NCBI RefSeq assembly: GCF_021043365.1
Contig: NZ_JAJNDU010000001.1
Span: 1,016,164 to 1,080,163 of the forward strand
Direction of reading: 5' to 3'
Length of the DNA stretch: 64,000 nucleotides
Source: Sphingomonas sp. IC-11
GTDB lineage: Bacteria > Pseudomonadota > Alphaproteobacteria > Sphingomonadales > Sphingomonadaceae
Of this stretch, positions 41,905 through 51,032 are shown in pieces; the stretch's first letter is position 1; every line of letters starts with the position of its first letter. Below the pieces are notes generated by a model. It was not told the DNA's origin and ran no database searches. It worked only from the letters and a program-made list of their open reading frames with translations. The position numbers were made by a program, and so were the translations under genes.

Positions 41905-43650
41905 ATGATGCATGTTCTGGGGGTGGAACGGTCGATACTCGGCCAGCCGTGGCGATGGCGCGCCACTGCCGCCGATAACCTGGCGCCGCAAGATCTCGTC
42001 ACGCAGTTGCTTCTCGCGCGCGGCTGCACGCCCGAGGCGCTTGAGGATCATCGCAGCCCCTCCATTCGGGCGTTCATGCCGGATCCGTCGATCTTTCGCG
42101 ACATGGACTTGGCGGCTGAACGACTGGCGGACGCGGTTCAGCGGTCCGAGAAGATCGCGATTTTCGGCGATTATGATGTCGATGGCGCGACCTCCGCTGC
42201 GCTGATGATCCTGTTGCTTCGCCAGCTTGGGCTGGAGGCCCGCGGCTACATTCCCGACCGCCTTACCGAGGGCTACGGGCCGACCGCCGCAGCGATGACG
42301 CGACTGGCCGGTGAGGGGGCGTCGTTGATCGTGACCGTGGATTGCGGGGCCCAGGCGTTCGAGGCGCTGGCGGCCGCGCGCGCTGCGCCGGTCGATGTGA
42401 TCGTGGTCGACCATCACCAATGCGCCAGCGAACTGCCGGTGGCACATGCGGTGGTGAACCCCAATCGCCTTGATGAGGCCGAAGGCGCGGCCCATGGTCA
42501 TCTCGCAGCCGTTGGCGTCGCCTTCCTGCTCGGTGCCGCCTTGCTCAGGACCCTGCGGCGCAGGGGCTTTTTCGCCGCGCGACCTGAGCCGAAGCTTCTC
42601 GATCTGCTTGATCTGGTGGCCTTGGGCACTGTCGCTGACGTGGCCCAGTTGCGCGGGCTGAATCGTGCCTTTGTCGCTCAGGGTCTGAAGGTCATGGCGG
42701 GTCGCCGCAACATCGGTCTTGCTGCCCTGATCGAGGCGTCCCGCCTGACGCGTGCGCCCACCGCGACCGATCTCGGGTTCGCGCTCGGTCCTCGCATCAA
42801 TGCGGGCGGCCGAGTGGGGAGAGCTGATCTGGGCCTGCGTCTGCTCACCACGCGCGATCCGGCTGAGGCCCGAACGATCGCGGCGGAACTGGATCGGCTC
42901 AATGAGGAACGGCGCGCGATCGAGGCTGCCGTTCAGGTCGAGGCGGAGGCGATGTACGCCTCGGGCCGCCGGGTAACGGTGGTTGCAGGTCAGAACTGGC
43001 ACCCGGGCGTAATCGGGATTGTCGCGGGGCGGCTGAAGGAGAAGCTCGGCCAGCCTGCCATCGTGATTGCTGTCGACGGCGACGGGGTGGGGAAGGGCTC
43101 CGGCAGGTCGATCACCGGCGTCGACTTGGGTCAGGCGATCCTTGCAGCAAAGGAGGCTGGCATCGTGGTGGCAGGAGGCGGACACGCCATGGCTGCCGGT
43201 CTCACGATCATGGCGGACAAGGTGCCGGCATTCGCTGATTTCCTCGAAGAGTTGCTCGGCGATCGCGTGACGGCCGCCATCGCCGACCGCGCCTTGTTGG
43301 TCGATTCCGTCCATGCCCCCGGCGGTGTGACGCCAGATCTCGTCACCGCGATGGAAACGGGCGGGCCCTATGGTGTCGGCTGGCCAAGCCCGCGCGTCGC
43401 GATCGGGCCGGTTCGGCCGGTGCGCGTCGATGTGGTTGGCAACGGCCATGTCCGCGCAATCGTGGCTGGTGATGACGGACGCAGCCTGAAGGCCATGGCG
43501 TTTCGGTCGGCGGATACGCCGCTGGGTGCGGCGTTGCTCGGGGCTGCCTCCCACCGCAAGCTCTGGCTGGCCGGGCGTCCGAAGATCGATGATTGGTCGC
43601 AGCGGTCCGCAGCCGAGCTTCACATCGACGATGCAGCTTGGGCGGATTGA
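41905..43650 (+). CDS. recJ: single-stranded-DNA-specific exonuclease RecJ
   Basis: 5'-3' exonuclease acting in RecF recombination, mismatch and base excision repair. Motifs: IFGDYDVDGATSAA (I), LIVTVDCGA (II), VVDHHQ (III, the DHH triad), DLVALGTVADVAQL (IV), then the DHHA1 domain with GRSITGVDLGQAI and GGGHAMAAGLTI. 581 residues, full length. A second ATG at 41908 is equally possible. It starts four bases after the dioxygenase gene, so the two are co-transcribed. Confidence 0.97.
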   Translation: MMHVLGVERSILGQPWRWRATAADNLAPQDLVTQLLLARGCTPEALEDHRSPSIRAFMPDPSIFRDMDLAAERLADAVQRSEKIAIFGDYDVDGATSAALMILLLRQLGLEARGYIPDRLTEGYGPTAAAMTRLAGEGASLIVTVDCGAQAFEALAAARAAPVDVIVVDHHQCASELPVAHAVVNPNRLDEAEGAAHGHLAAVGVAFLLGAALLRTLRRRGFFAARPEPKLLDLLDLVALGTVADVAQLRGLNRAFVAQGLKVMAGRRNIGLAALIEASRLTRAPTATDLGFALGPRINAGGRVGRADLGLRLLTTRDPAEARTIAAELDRLNEERRAIEAAVQVEAEAMYASGRRVTVVAGQNWHPGVIGIVAGRLKEKLGQPAIVIAVDGDGVGKGSGRSITGVDLGQAILAAKEAGIVVAGGGHAMAAGLTIMADKVPAFADFLEELLGDRVTAAIADRALLVDSVHAPGGVTPDLVTAMETGGPYGVGWPSPRVAIGPVRPVRVDVVGNGHVRAIVAGDDGRSLKAMAFRSADTPLGAALLGAASHRKLWLAGRPKIDDWSQRSAAELHIDDAAWAD

Positions 43651-43690
43651 GCATTGCAGCATGAAATGCAGCAGAAGTGGAAAGGGGCGA

Positions 43691-43719
43691 TTGACAGGCG
43701 CCTCGACCCCCTCTAGCTG
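43691..43719 (+). promoter_or_regulatory. possible promoter of tRNA-Glu
   Basis: A perfect -35 box TTGACA (43691-43696) is followed after 17 bases by TAGCTG, a weak -10. The spacing to the tRNA start (43730) is right for a stable-RNA promoter. Confidence 0.4.
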
Positions 43720-43729
43720 CACCCCCGCT

Positions 43730-43804
43730 GGCCCCTTCGTCTAGTGGTTAGGACGCGGCCCTTTCACGGCTGAAACACGGGTTCGAGTCCCGTAGGGGTC
43801 ACCA
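43730..43804 (+). tRNA. tRNA-Glu (anticodon TTC)
   Basis: Acceptor stem GGCCCCT / AGGGGTC, discriminator A, encoded CCA. Anticodon arm CGGCC-CTTTCAC-GGCTG with anticodon TTC. T-arm ACGGG-TTCGAGT-CCCGT. The D-arm is GTCTAGTGGTTAGGAC. All as expected for bacterial tRNA-Glu. Confidence 0.98.
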
Positions 43805-43861
43805 GCACCTCGCCCGATCGCTCCGTTCGGCGCCAAAAGGGCGGCAGAACGGGGAGGATGC

Positions 43862-44617
43862 GTGGCTTTCGATCTTAGCGGGCGCACGGCGCTGATCACG
43901 GGCGCCTCCTCTGGCCTGGGCGCCCATTTCGCCGAAGTGTTCGTGGCCGCCGGTGCACAGGTGGTGATCGGCGCGCGGCGCGTTGATCGGGTTGAGGCCC
44001 TTGCCTCGCGCTTAGGTGACAAGGCGCTGCCCATCGCGATCGACGTGACGGATGAAGCTTCCATTGCGACGGCGTTCGATGCCGCCGAGGCCCACTTTGG
44101 GGCGGTCGACACCGTGATCGCCAATGCCGGCGTGGCGAACGGGGGCCGCACCGTTGATGTTTCGCCGGACAAGCTGCGACAGACGATCGACACGAACTTC
44201 ACCGGCGTGCTGCTGACGGCGCGCGAAGGCGCGCGTCGCATGATCGCTGCGGGGTCGCGGGAAAGCGGGCGTGGGCGGATCGTTCTGGTGGGCTCAATCA
44301 CCGCCCATGTGACTGGCCATGGTGATAGTGCCTATGCCGCGTCCAAGGCTGCGGTGGCGCATCTCGGACGGAACCTGGCTCGTGAATGGGTGAGGCAGGG
44401 CGTCAACGTCAACGTGATCCAGCCCGGTTACATACAGACGGAAATCGCCGGCGACTGGTTCGAGAGTGAAGGCGGCGCCAAGCAGATCGCCGGCTGGCAC
44501 CGCCGGCGCTTCATGCCAATCGATGTCCTGGATCCGCAGCTGCTCTACTTCGCCTCCGATGCCAGCGCCATGGTCACCGGCTCGGTCATCGACATCGACG
44601 ACGGTCAGTCGCTCTAA
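43862..44617 (+). CDS. SDR family oxidoreductase
   Basis: A 251-residue classical short-chain dehydrogenase. The cofactor loop is TGASSGLG, IANAG follows, the catalytic Ser is in VGSITAH, and the Tyr-Lys pair in YAASK; the C-terminus ends in a dimer motif SVIDIDDGQSL. The GARR after the second strand favours NADP. Substrate unknown; 3-oxoacyl-like or hydroxy-acid reductase activity is the broad expectation. GTG 43862 follows GGGGAGGATGC. Confidence 0.93.
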   Translation: MAFDLSGRTALITGASSGLGAHFAEVFVAAGAQVVIGARRVDRVEALASRLGDKALPIAIDVTDEASIATAFDAAEAHFGAVDTVIANAGVANGGRTVDVSPDKLRQTIDTNFTGVLLTAREGARRMIAAGSRESGRGRIVLVGSITAHVTGHGDSAYAASKAAVAHLGRNLAREWVRQGVNVNVIQPGYIQTEIAGDWFESEGGAKQIAGWHRRRFMPIDVLDPQLLYFASDASAMVTGSVIDIDDGQSL

Positions 44618-44714
44618 CCGTCGTCGCACGCGGATCGCGGACGGATGTACCGCGGCCTATCGTCCCTTCTCCGCCGGCTTAGACAAGCGCAACGCCAGGG
44701 AGTAGAGCTGCCGG

Positions 44715-45482
44715 GTGGTTACGATCGACCTGAACGCGGATCTTGGCGAAGGTTTCGGCCCATGGGCCATGGGCGACGACGCAGCGATGTTCGCGCTCGT
44801 CACCAGCGCCAATGTGGCGTGCGGCGGCCATGCGAGCGATCCCGAAACCATGTTCCGGACGCTCTGCCTCGCACGCGATAACGACGTCGTTGTCGGGGCG
44901 CACCCCAGCTATCCCGATCTTGCCGGTTTCGGCCGCCGCCGATTGCCGGTGAGCGAGGCGGAGGTCGAGCGGTTCGTGGCGGCTCAGATCGGATCCATCC
45001 TCGCGGTTGCTTCGCTGGCGGGCCACCCTGTGCGCTATGTGAAGCCTCATGGCGCACTGGCCAATGTCGCCGCGGCAGAGCGCGCCGTTGCCGAGGCGAT
45101 CGTCCGATCCGTTCAGGCCGTGGATCGCCGCCTCGCCATTCTCGCCATTTCCGGCACCGAACTGGAAAGCGCTGCATCACGGGCCGGTCTGCGCGTGTTC
45201 AGCGAGATTTATGCCGATCGGGCCTACACGGCTGCCGGGCAACTCGTGCCGCGTAGCGCACCGGGTGCGGTTATCCACGATGCCGATGCCGCCGCGGCCC
45301 GGTTGCTCGCCTTCTTCGATGGTGGCGCGATGCCCACCATTGACGGCGCGTCGATCAAGCTCGCAGCAGACTCGATCTGCGTCCATGGTGACAATCCGGC
45401 CGCCGTGGCGATGGCGGCTCGGGTGCGGTCTGCATTGGAAGGTCAGGGGCTGAAGATTGCTCCGTTCCTTGATCGCGCATGA
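44715..45482 (+). CDS. pxpA: 5-oxoprolinase subunit A (LamB/YcsF)
   Basis: Part of the ATP-dependent PxpABC complex that opens 5-oxoproline (pyroglutamate) to glutamate. IDLNADLGEGFG and ALVTSANVACGGHASDPETMFRTL are the family signatures, YVKPHGALAN the catalytic region, and FSEIYADRAYTAAGQLVPR lies further on. GTG start. 255 residues, normal. The next gene overlaps by four bases. Confidence 0.95.
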   Translation: MVTIDLNADLGEGFGPWAMGDDAAMFALVTSANVACGGHASDPETMFRTLCLARDNDVVVGAHPSYPDLAGFGRRRLPVSEAEVERFVAAQIGSILAVASLAGHPVRYVKPHGALANVAAAERAVAEAIVRSVQAVDRRLAILAISGTELESAASRAGLRVFSEIYADRAYTAAGQLVPRSAPGAVIHDADAAAARLLAFFDGGAMPTIDGASIKLAADSICVHGDNPAAVAMAARVRSALEGQGLKIAPFLDRA

Positions 45483-46141
45483 GCGATCCGGTCTTCCGCT
45501 CCGCCGGTTCCGGTGCGCTGCTGGCGGACTTCGGGAGTGTGATCGAGGAAGCCCTTTTCGGGCGCGTGCTGTCTCTTGATCGTGCGCTTGCGACCGCGCG
45601 GCCGTACTGGCTGCAGGAGACAGTGCCGGCTTATACCAGCCTGCTGATCGTGTTCGATCCTCTTGCCGTCGATCACGGCGAGGTAATGGCATATGTCCGC
45701 GCGCTGGAGCCGACGCCGGTCAATCTTCTTACAACCACCACGCACGTCGTGCCTGTTTGTTATGAAGGGGAGGCCGCGCCCGATATCTCCGAGGTCGCGG
45801 CGACGCTTGGTACTTCCGAAGAAGCGGTCATCGCCGCCCATCTCGCCGGCGACTACCGGGTCTTCATGTACGGCTTCGCGCCCGGCTATGCTTATCTCGG
45901 CGGTGTCCCCAATGAGCTGCGGCTGCCGCGCAAAGTGGCTGCAGTGCGCGGTCATGCGGTGGGAAGCGTCATGGTGGCCGGCCCACAATGTCTGATCACC
46001 ACCTTGCCGATGCCCACTGGGTGGTGGGTGATCGGGCGCACCCCGCTTCGCGTACTTGATCCCGCCTCGGAGCGGCCGTTTCTGTTCGAGGCAGGAGACC
46101 GCGTTCGCTTCACTCGCGTGGGGCTGGCGGCGCTTCAATGA
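45479..46141 (+). CDS. pxpB: 5-oxoprolinase subunit B
   Basis: A 220-residue allophanate-hydrolase-C-like subunit. VPVCYEGEAAPDISEVA, FMYGFAPGYAYLGGVPNELRLPR and VAGPQCLITTLPMPTGWWVIGRTPL mark the family (formerly KipI-type). It overlaps pxpA and pxpC by four bases each, giving one co-translated unit of the PxpABC complex. Confidence 0.94.
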   Translation: MSDPVFRSAGSGALLADFGSVIEEALFGRVLSLDRALATARPYWLQETVPAYTSLLIVFDPLAVDHGEVMAYVRALEPTPVNLLTTTTHVVPVCYEGEAAPDISEVAATLGTSEEAVIAAHLAGDYRVFMYGFAPGYAYLGGVPNELRLPRKVAAVRGHAVGSVMVAGPQCLITTLPMPTGWWVIGRTPLRVLDPASERPFLFEAGDRVRFTRVGLAALQ

Positions 46142-47133
46142 GTGAAGCGCGGCTCCTGATCGAAGCGGCAGGGCCGCTCACCACTGTTCAGGATGCGGGC
46201 CGGCCGGGTTGGCGGCGGTTCGGCGTGCCGCCGTCCGGTCCGGTCGACCGGCGCGCCTTCGCTGCTGCCGTAAGCGCAAGTGGGGGGCATGGCAGCGTCA
46301 TTGAGCTTTCGTTGGGCGGCCTGACGTTCAAAGCGGAAGGTCATCCGGTCGCCGTGGCAATTACCGGCGCTGCAACGGCTGAGGTGAACGGCGTTGACGT
46401 CGGTGGCTGGTGCGTGGTGACCCTGCAACCAGGAGCCCGCTGTCGTATCCGCGAGAGCGGGGGCAACTGGGGCTATTGCGCGCCGGCCGGACGAATAGTG
46501 GCCGATGCGTGGCTGGGCAGCAGCTCCACTCATTTGATCGCTGGTCTAGGCGGCGGCAGGATTGCGCCAGGAGGCGTCCTGACAGTTCGGGACGCTCAGG
46601 GCGATCTTGCCTCGGTGGCAATCCCCCGACCCCCTCAATCCGCTGCGATCACGGTGGCGCGGGCCATATTGGGTCCGCAACAGCGCTTCTTTTCCGGCGA
46701 AGTGCTGGAACAGCTTGAAGGCGAGCGCTTCATGGCCAGCCCGCGTTTCGACCGCATGGGAATGATTCTTGACGGTCCCAGGCTCCCGCCCTCGCGGATC
46801 GATATGCCCAGTGAGCCCGCCATTCGCGGCGCGCTGCAGATCGACGGTGATGGACGAATGAGCCTTCTGACCGCCGATCATCAGACCACCGGCGGCTATC
46901 CGCGCGTCGCCGTGGTGATTGAACCTGACATTGATCGCATTGCGCAATTGCCTGTCGGCGCAGGCATCCGCTTTGAACTGGTCGATGAAGCGGAAGCAAT
47001 TGCGCAAACCCGAGCTGCGGCTCGCCAGACCGCCGAGTGGCTCACGCGGGTAAAAGCCGGCGCCCGATCACGCCCTCCGCTGATTACGGCGAATCTCACC
47101 GATGGCGTCGTGGTTAGGCGATTGATGTCTTAG
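46138..47133 (+). CDS. pxpC: 5-oxoprolinase subunit C
   Basis: A 331-residue subunit of the biotin-dependent-carboxyltransferase-like (KipA) type. AAGPLTTVQDAGRPGWRRFGVPPSGPVDR is the N-terminal signature, and RFDRMGMILDGPRLP and LTADHQTTGGYPRVAVV lie in the C-terminal half. All three subunits are present and intact, so 5-oxoproline use should be functional. No dedicated transporter is next to them. Confidence 0.94.
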   Translation: MSEARLLIEAAGPLTTVQDAGRPGWRRFGVPPSGPVDRRAFAAAVSASGGHGSVIELSLGGLTFKAEGHPVAVAITGAATAEVNGVDVGGWCVVTLQPGARCRIRESGGNWGYCAPAGRIVADAWLGSSSTHLIAGLGGGRIAPGGVLTVRDAQGDLASVAIPRPPQSAAITVARAILGPQQRFFSGEVLEQLEGERFMASPRFDRMGMILDGPRLPPSRIDMPSEPAIRGALQIDGDGRMSLLTADHQTTGGYPRVAVVIEPDIDRIAQLPVGAGIRFELVDEAEAIAQTRAAARQTAEWLTRVKAGARSRPPLITANLTDGVVVRRLMS

Positions 47134-47248
47134 TCATCGCGGAGCAGCCATCGCCCATACGTGCTTCGCGCCGATCCGCTGCACCGGAGCCATGAAGCCG
47201 TGCGAACAGCCAGTCCCGGCCCCGGTACGCGAACAGACGCGCCGCAGG

Positions 47249-47794
47249 TCAGGCAGGCTTCTTCGCCACTCCGACCAATGACGGGCGCAACAGGCGGTCG
47301 CGGATCATCCAGCCGGACTGCATCTCCTGAACAATGGTGCCGGGCTCGGCATCGGAGGGCATCTCGACCATCGCCTGATGCCGGTTGGGATCAAGCGGCT
47401 GTCCCATCGCCTCGATCCGGGTCAATCCGTGGCGCTGGAAGACGCTTGTCAGCTCCCGGCCGGTGGCTTCCAGACCGGTGATGAGCCCCTTCAGCTTTTC
47501 GTCTTCACGCAGATCGGCGGGAATCGCGGCGAGTGCGCGCTCCAGATTGTCGTTCACGCTCAGCACGTCGCGCGCAAACGCAGTCGCTGCATATGCGCGC
47601 GCGTCTGCCGCGTCCTTTTCCGCACGGCGGCGGACATTCTGGGTCTCCGCCTGGGCATAAAGCGTCTGCTGCTTGGCATCGGCAAGCTGGGCCTCCAGCT
47701 CGGCAACGCGATCATGCTCGGCAACCTCGGGGGCGGCGGCAGCGGTTTCCTCGCGCAGATCCTCGCCCGGGGTGTTCGTCTCGGTATCGGTCAT
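47249..47794 (-). CDS. grpE: nucleotide exchange factor GrpE
   Basis: Exchange factor for DnaK. A 181-residue protein with an acidic N-terminus, a long coiled coil (AELEAQLADAKQQTLYAQAETQNVRRRAEKD region) and the beta domain with MVEMPSDAEPGTIVQEMQSGWMIRDRLLRPSLVGVAK. It follows hrcA by 24 bases on the same strand. Confidence 0.96.
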   Translation of the reverse strand: MTDTETNTPGEDLREETAAAAPEVAEHDRVAELEAQLADAKQQTLYAQAETQNVRRRAEKDAADARAYAATAFARDVLSVNDNLERALAAIPADLREDEKLKGLITGLEATGRELTSVFQRHGLTRIEAMGQPLDPNRHQAMVEMPSDAEPGTIVQEMQSGWMIRDRLLRPSLVGVAKKPA

Positions 47795-47818
47795 CGTTTC
47801 CCTGTCTTTGCTGGCAGC

Positions 47819-48862
47819 TCAACCCATCAAGCGGGCGAGCGTTGCGGCAGTGAAATCCACCATGGGCACGACACGCGCGTAGTTCAACCGGGTCGGCCCG
47901 ATCACGCCGACCACGCCGACCACGCGACCGTCGCTGCCGCGGAACGGCTTTGCAATGACGGACGAGCCCGAAAGGGCAAACAGCTTGTTCTCGGCGCCGA
48001 TAAAAATTCGGGTCGCATCGCCCGCGCTTGCGGAATCCAGCAACGCGGCGATTTCCTGTTTGCCGTCCAGATCGTCAAGCAAGTCGCGCACCCGCTCAAG
48101 ATCGGCCGTGGCCGCGTCATCAAGAAGGCGTGCCTGTCCCCGCACGATCAGCACGGGCCGCCGTTCGCCATCTTCGCTCCAGACGGCGATGCCGCGCTCG
48201 ATCAGTGCGCGTGCCGCGCTGTCGACGGCGGCCCGTCCTTGCGCAAGCTCGCGCTCGATCCGGACGCGTGCGGCGCCGAGCGTCAGGCCCGACAGGGTCG
48301 CGGACATGTAATTGCCCGCTTCGATCAGTGCGCCGGCGCCGACACCAGGCGGCAGGTCGACGACCCGGTTCTCCACCGCGCCATCCTCGCTCACCAGGAC
48401 CGCCAGTGCCTGGCCGTGGGAGAGGGGGACGAACCCAATGGAGCGAAGCACCTGTTCGTGCTTGGGCACCATCACGAGTCCTGCGCACGCGGAAAGCCCC
48501 GAAAGCGCGGCGGTGGTAGCAGCGAGTGCCTCTTCCACTGGCCCGCCAAGCCCTGCGCGCGCTTCGATGGTGGCGCGCTCCTCGGCGGAGGGTTCAAGCG
48601 CCTGCATCATTCCGTCGACGAACAATCGCAGGCCGAGCTCGGTCGGCATGCGGCCGGCGGATGTATGAGGCGCCGCCAATAAGCCCGCGTCCTCGAGCTG
48701 CGCCAGCACGCTGCGGATCGATGCGGGTGAGAGGTTGAGCCCCGCCTGCGCCAGCGTCTTCGACCCAACCGGATGGCCGCTCGCGAGATAGCCGTCCACC
48801 ACCCGGCGGAAGATGTCTCGCGCTCTATCGGACAGTTCGGCGATGGGCGGGGAAGGTGTCAC
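47819..48862 (-). CDS. hrcA: heat-inducible transcription repressor HrcA
   Basis: Represses groESL-type heat-shock genes by binding CIRCE operators; GroEL controls its folding. The winged helix is ARDIFRRVVDGYLASGHPVGSKTLAQ with LSPASIRSVLAQLEDAGLL; the GAF-like domain contains MVPKHEQVLRSIGFVPL, and the C-terminus VVGVIGPTRLNYARVVPMVDF. Start is GTG 48862. I see no CIRCE inverted repeat (TTAGCACTC-N9-GAGTGCTAA) in front of this operon. Confidence 0.95.
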   Translation of the reverse strand: MTPSPPIAELSDRARDIFRRVVDGYLASGHPVGSKTLAQAGLNLSPASIRSVLAQLEDAGLLAAPHTSAGRMPTELGLRLFVDGMMQALEPSAEERATIEARAGLGGPVEEALAATTAALSGLSACAGLVMVPKHEQVLRSIGFVPLSHGQALAVLVSEDGAVENRVVDLPPGVGAGALIEAGNYMSATLSGLTLGAARVRIERELAQGRAAVDSAARALIERGIAVWSEDGERRPVLIVRGQARLLDDAATADLERVRDLLDDLDGKQEIAALLDSASAGDATRIFIGAENKLFALSGSSVIAKPFRGSDGRVVGVVGVIGPTRLNYARVVPMVDFTAATLARLMG

Positions 48863-49025
48863 GTTCCAAATCTAGGCTGCACATACTGGCGCGGCAATCA
48901 CGTAGCGGCTACGGCCGGCACAAATCACCGCTGCTCGCCAGAAGCCTTTCGAAGACTGCCATGCGCTTGAACAAAGCCGCAGGGTGCGTCAGGTTCCAAC
49001 CGAGCGGCTTCAGGAGTTGTTTCGA

Positions 49026-49742
49026 ATGCGTCCCAGCGGCCGTGCGCCCGACCAGATGCGCGCCATCACCATTGAGCCGAACTTTACCCGCCATGCCGAA
49101 GGGTCCGTGCTGATCGGCTTCGGCGATACGCGCGTGCTCGTCACCGCCAGCGTCGAGGAGCGTGTACCGCCTTTCTTGCGCGGCAAGGGGCAGGGTTGGG
49201 TCACTGCGGAATATGGCATGCTGCCCCGCGCCACGCACACCCGCGGCAGCCGCGAGGCGGCCAAGGGCAAGCAGTCGGGGCGGACGCAGGAAATTCAGCG
49301 ACTTATCGGTCGATCCTTGCGCGCCGTGACAGATATGGCTGTGCTGGGCGAGCGACAGATCGTGCTCGATTGCGACGTGATCCAGGCCGATGGCGGCACC
49401 CGCACTGCATCGATCTCGGGTGCGTGGGTCGCACTGCGCCTGGCGGTGAACGGCCTGATGAAGGCCGGAAAGATCGAGAAAGATCCGATCTCTCAGAAAG
49501 TTGCGGCGGTAAGCTGCGGCATCTTCAAGGGAAATCCGGTGCTCGATCTCGATTATGACGAGGATTCGAACGCGGACGCGGACGCCAACTTCGTCCTTCT
49601 TGAAAACGGCCATATTGCCGAAGCGCAGGCCACGGCGGAACATGCCACCTATGATGAGGAGGCCTTGCTCCGGCTGCTGCGTCTGGCCCGGATCGGCTGC
49701 ACCGACATCTTCGCGGCTCAGGAACGGGCGATCCGGGCATGA
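49026..49742 (+). CDS. rph: ribonuclease PH
   Basis: Phosphorolytic 3'-5' exoribonuclease that trims tRNA 3' ends. [12 protein letters not shown] is the classic start, [21 protein letters not shown] the phosphate site region, and [19 protein letters not shown] and DLDYDEDS the catalytic core. 238 residues. ATG 49026 follows CAGGAG. It overlaps rdgB by four bases. Confidence 0.97.
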   Translation: MRPSGRAPDQMRAITIEPNFTRHAEGSVLIGFGDTRVLVTASVEERVPPFLRGKGQGWVTAEYGMLPRATHTRGSREAAKGKQSGRTQEIQRLIGRSLRAVTDMAVLGERQIVLDCDVIQADGGTRTASISGAWVALRLAVNGLMKAGKIEKDPISQKVAAVSCGIFKGNPVLDLDYDEDSNADADANFVLLENGHIAEAQATAEHATYDEEALLRLLRLARIGCTDIFAAQERAIRA

Positions 49743-50365
49743 GCGGGGAGGGCAGCGAACCGCAAGCTATCCGCAAGCTGCAACCGGGCAAGCTCGTGAT
49801 CGCCAGCCACAATCCCGGAAAGGTCCGCGAGATCGCGGCCTTGCTTCAGGGCCATGGCGTGGAAGCGGTCTCGGCCAAGGATCTCGACCTTCCGGAGCCG
49901 GAAGAGACCGGCACCACGTTCGTGATGAACGCGGAATTGAAGGCAAGGGCGGCGGCTGACCTTTCCGGTTTGCCCGCGTTGGCTGATGACAGCGGCCTGT
50001 GCGTTGAGGCTTTGGGCGGTGATCCGGGGATCTTTTCCGCCCGCTGGGCTGGCGAAAGCAAGGACTTCAACGAAGCCATGCGCCGCGTGCACGAAAAGGT
50101 GGACGCGATCGAGGACGCATCCCGCGACGCTCACTTCATCTGCGCTCTGGCGCTGGCATGGCCTGATGGGCACGTCGAGTGGTTCGAGGGCCGGGTGGAT
50201 GGCACCTTGGTGTGGCCACCTCGCGGGGATAACGGCTTTGGCTATGATGCCATGTTCCTGCCGGAGGGTGGGACCGAGACATTCGGCGAGATGGACCCCG
50301 ACGCGAAGCACGGCATCAGCCATCGGGCGGACGCATTCCGGCAACTGGTCGCCGCGGTATTCTGA
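49739..50365 (+). CDS. rdgB: XTP/dITP diphosphatase (RdgB/HAM1)
   Basis: Removes non-canonical purine nucleoside triphosphates. [11 protein letters not shown] is the substrate loop, [12 protein letters not shown] and [15 protein letters not shown] the metal site, and [11 protein letters not shown] and [13 protein letters not shown] the nucleotide-recognition part. 208 residues, normal. In many alphaproteobacteria the order is rph-rdgB-hemW; here a reverse-strand gene stands between rdgB and hemW. Confidence 0.96.
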   Translation: MSGEGSEPQAIRKLQPGKLVIASHNPGKVREIAALLQGHGVEAVSAKDLDLPEPEETGTTFVMNAELKARAAADLSGLPALADDSGLCVEALGGDPGIFSARWAGESKDFNEAMRRVHEKVDAIEDASRDAHFICALALAWPDGHVEWFEGRVDGTLVWPPRGDNGFGYDAMFLPEGGTETFGEMDPDAKHGISHRADAFRQLVAAVF

Positions 50366-50462
50366 GCATCCCGGCGCACGTGGTGCGCCCGGCGATGGTC
50401 ACGGCAGCCTGCAGATCATGGCGCGCCGAGCGCTGACCCGGCGACCTATCCGGCGCGCCGGG

Positions 50463-51017
50463 TCAAAGTGTTCGTTCGCCCACCACATTGCCGGCCGGGC
50501 TGTATCGGCACACCAGATAATCATCGCGCCTGTTGGAGGCGATGGCACAGCCGACACGCGTCGTGTTGCGCCAGATCATCTGGGTATAGTGCGAAACGTC
50601 TTGCCATTTGCCGGTACGGCTGAAGGCAGGCGTGATCCCGTTCACGAAGTCGCGTCCTTCCGCGGCCCAATGCCCGAGCATTTCCTCGAACCGATATGCA
50701 CCCCGAGTCCCGGTCCACAGATTCTCGCCCTGGCGTGTCGGGCCGTGCGGCTGCTCGGCATGCGCGAAGCGCCCGCTCCGCGCCATTTCCTCGGCATAGC
50801 TGCGGGCGGAGGCAACAAGCGATTCGTCCCACTGGAGCGGCGGGACACCGGTATCGGCACGCGTGCGATTATGCCCCTCCAGCATTACTTGCCGCAGCAA
50901 GGCTGAGCCGCGAGGTGCCGGCACCTCCGACAGTGTTTCCTCCACCACGCGTTCGGGCCCCTGGGCGCAAGCAGATAACAGAAGGGCCAGAGCGATAAGG
51001 TGGCGTTGCAGCTTCAT
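50463..51017 (-). CDS. CAP/SCP domain lipoprotein
   Basis: A 184-residue secreted protein. Signal MKLQRHLIALALLLSAC, with lipobox. The CAP domain is marked by GHNRTRADTGVPPLQWDESL, ARSYAEEMARSGRFAH, the active-cleft GENLWTG, and HYTQMIWRNTTRVGCA, which contains the conserved His, Gln and Trp. Bacterial SCP-like proteins have no agreed function. Its ATG lies 15 bases from the hemW start on the other strand; GTG/ATG alternatives a few codons upstream exist. The ribosome binding site is weak. Confidence 0.88.
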   Translation of the reverse strand: MKLQRHLIALALLLSACAQGPERVVEETLSEVPAPRGSALLRQVMLEGHNRTRADTGVPPLQWDESLVASARSYAEEMARSGRFAHAEQPHGPTRQGENLWTGTRGAYRFEEMLGHWAAEGRDFVNGITPAFSRTGKWQDVSHYTQMIWRNTTRVGCAIASNRRDDYLVCRYSPAGNVVGERTL

Positions 51018-51032
51018 CGCGACCATATCGGC

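Noticed and set aside
41857..43722. Long minus-strand frame antisense to recJ
   Set aside because: Antisense shadow of a certain gene in GC-rich DNA; no family features.
48863..49025. CIRCE operator before hrcA
   Set aside because: No inverted repeat TTAGCACTC-N9-GAGTGCTAA or close variant is visible.
50435..50464. Hairpin GACCCGGCG / CGCCGGGTC at the end of the CAP gene
   Set aside because: A good stem, but it overlaps the stop codon and has no T-run on either strand, so I do not call it a terminator.
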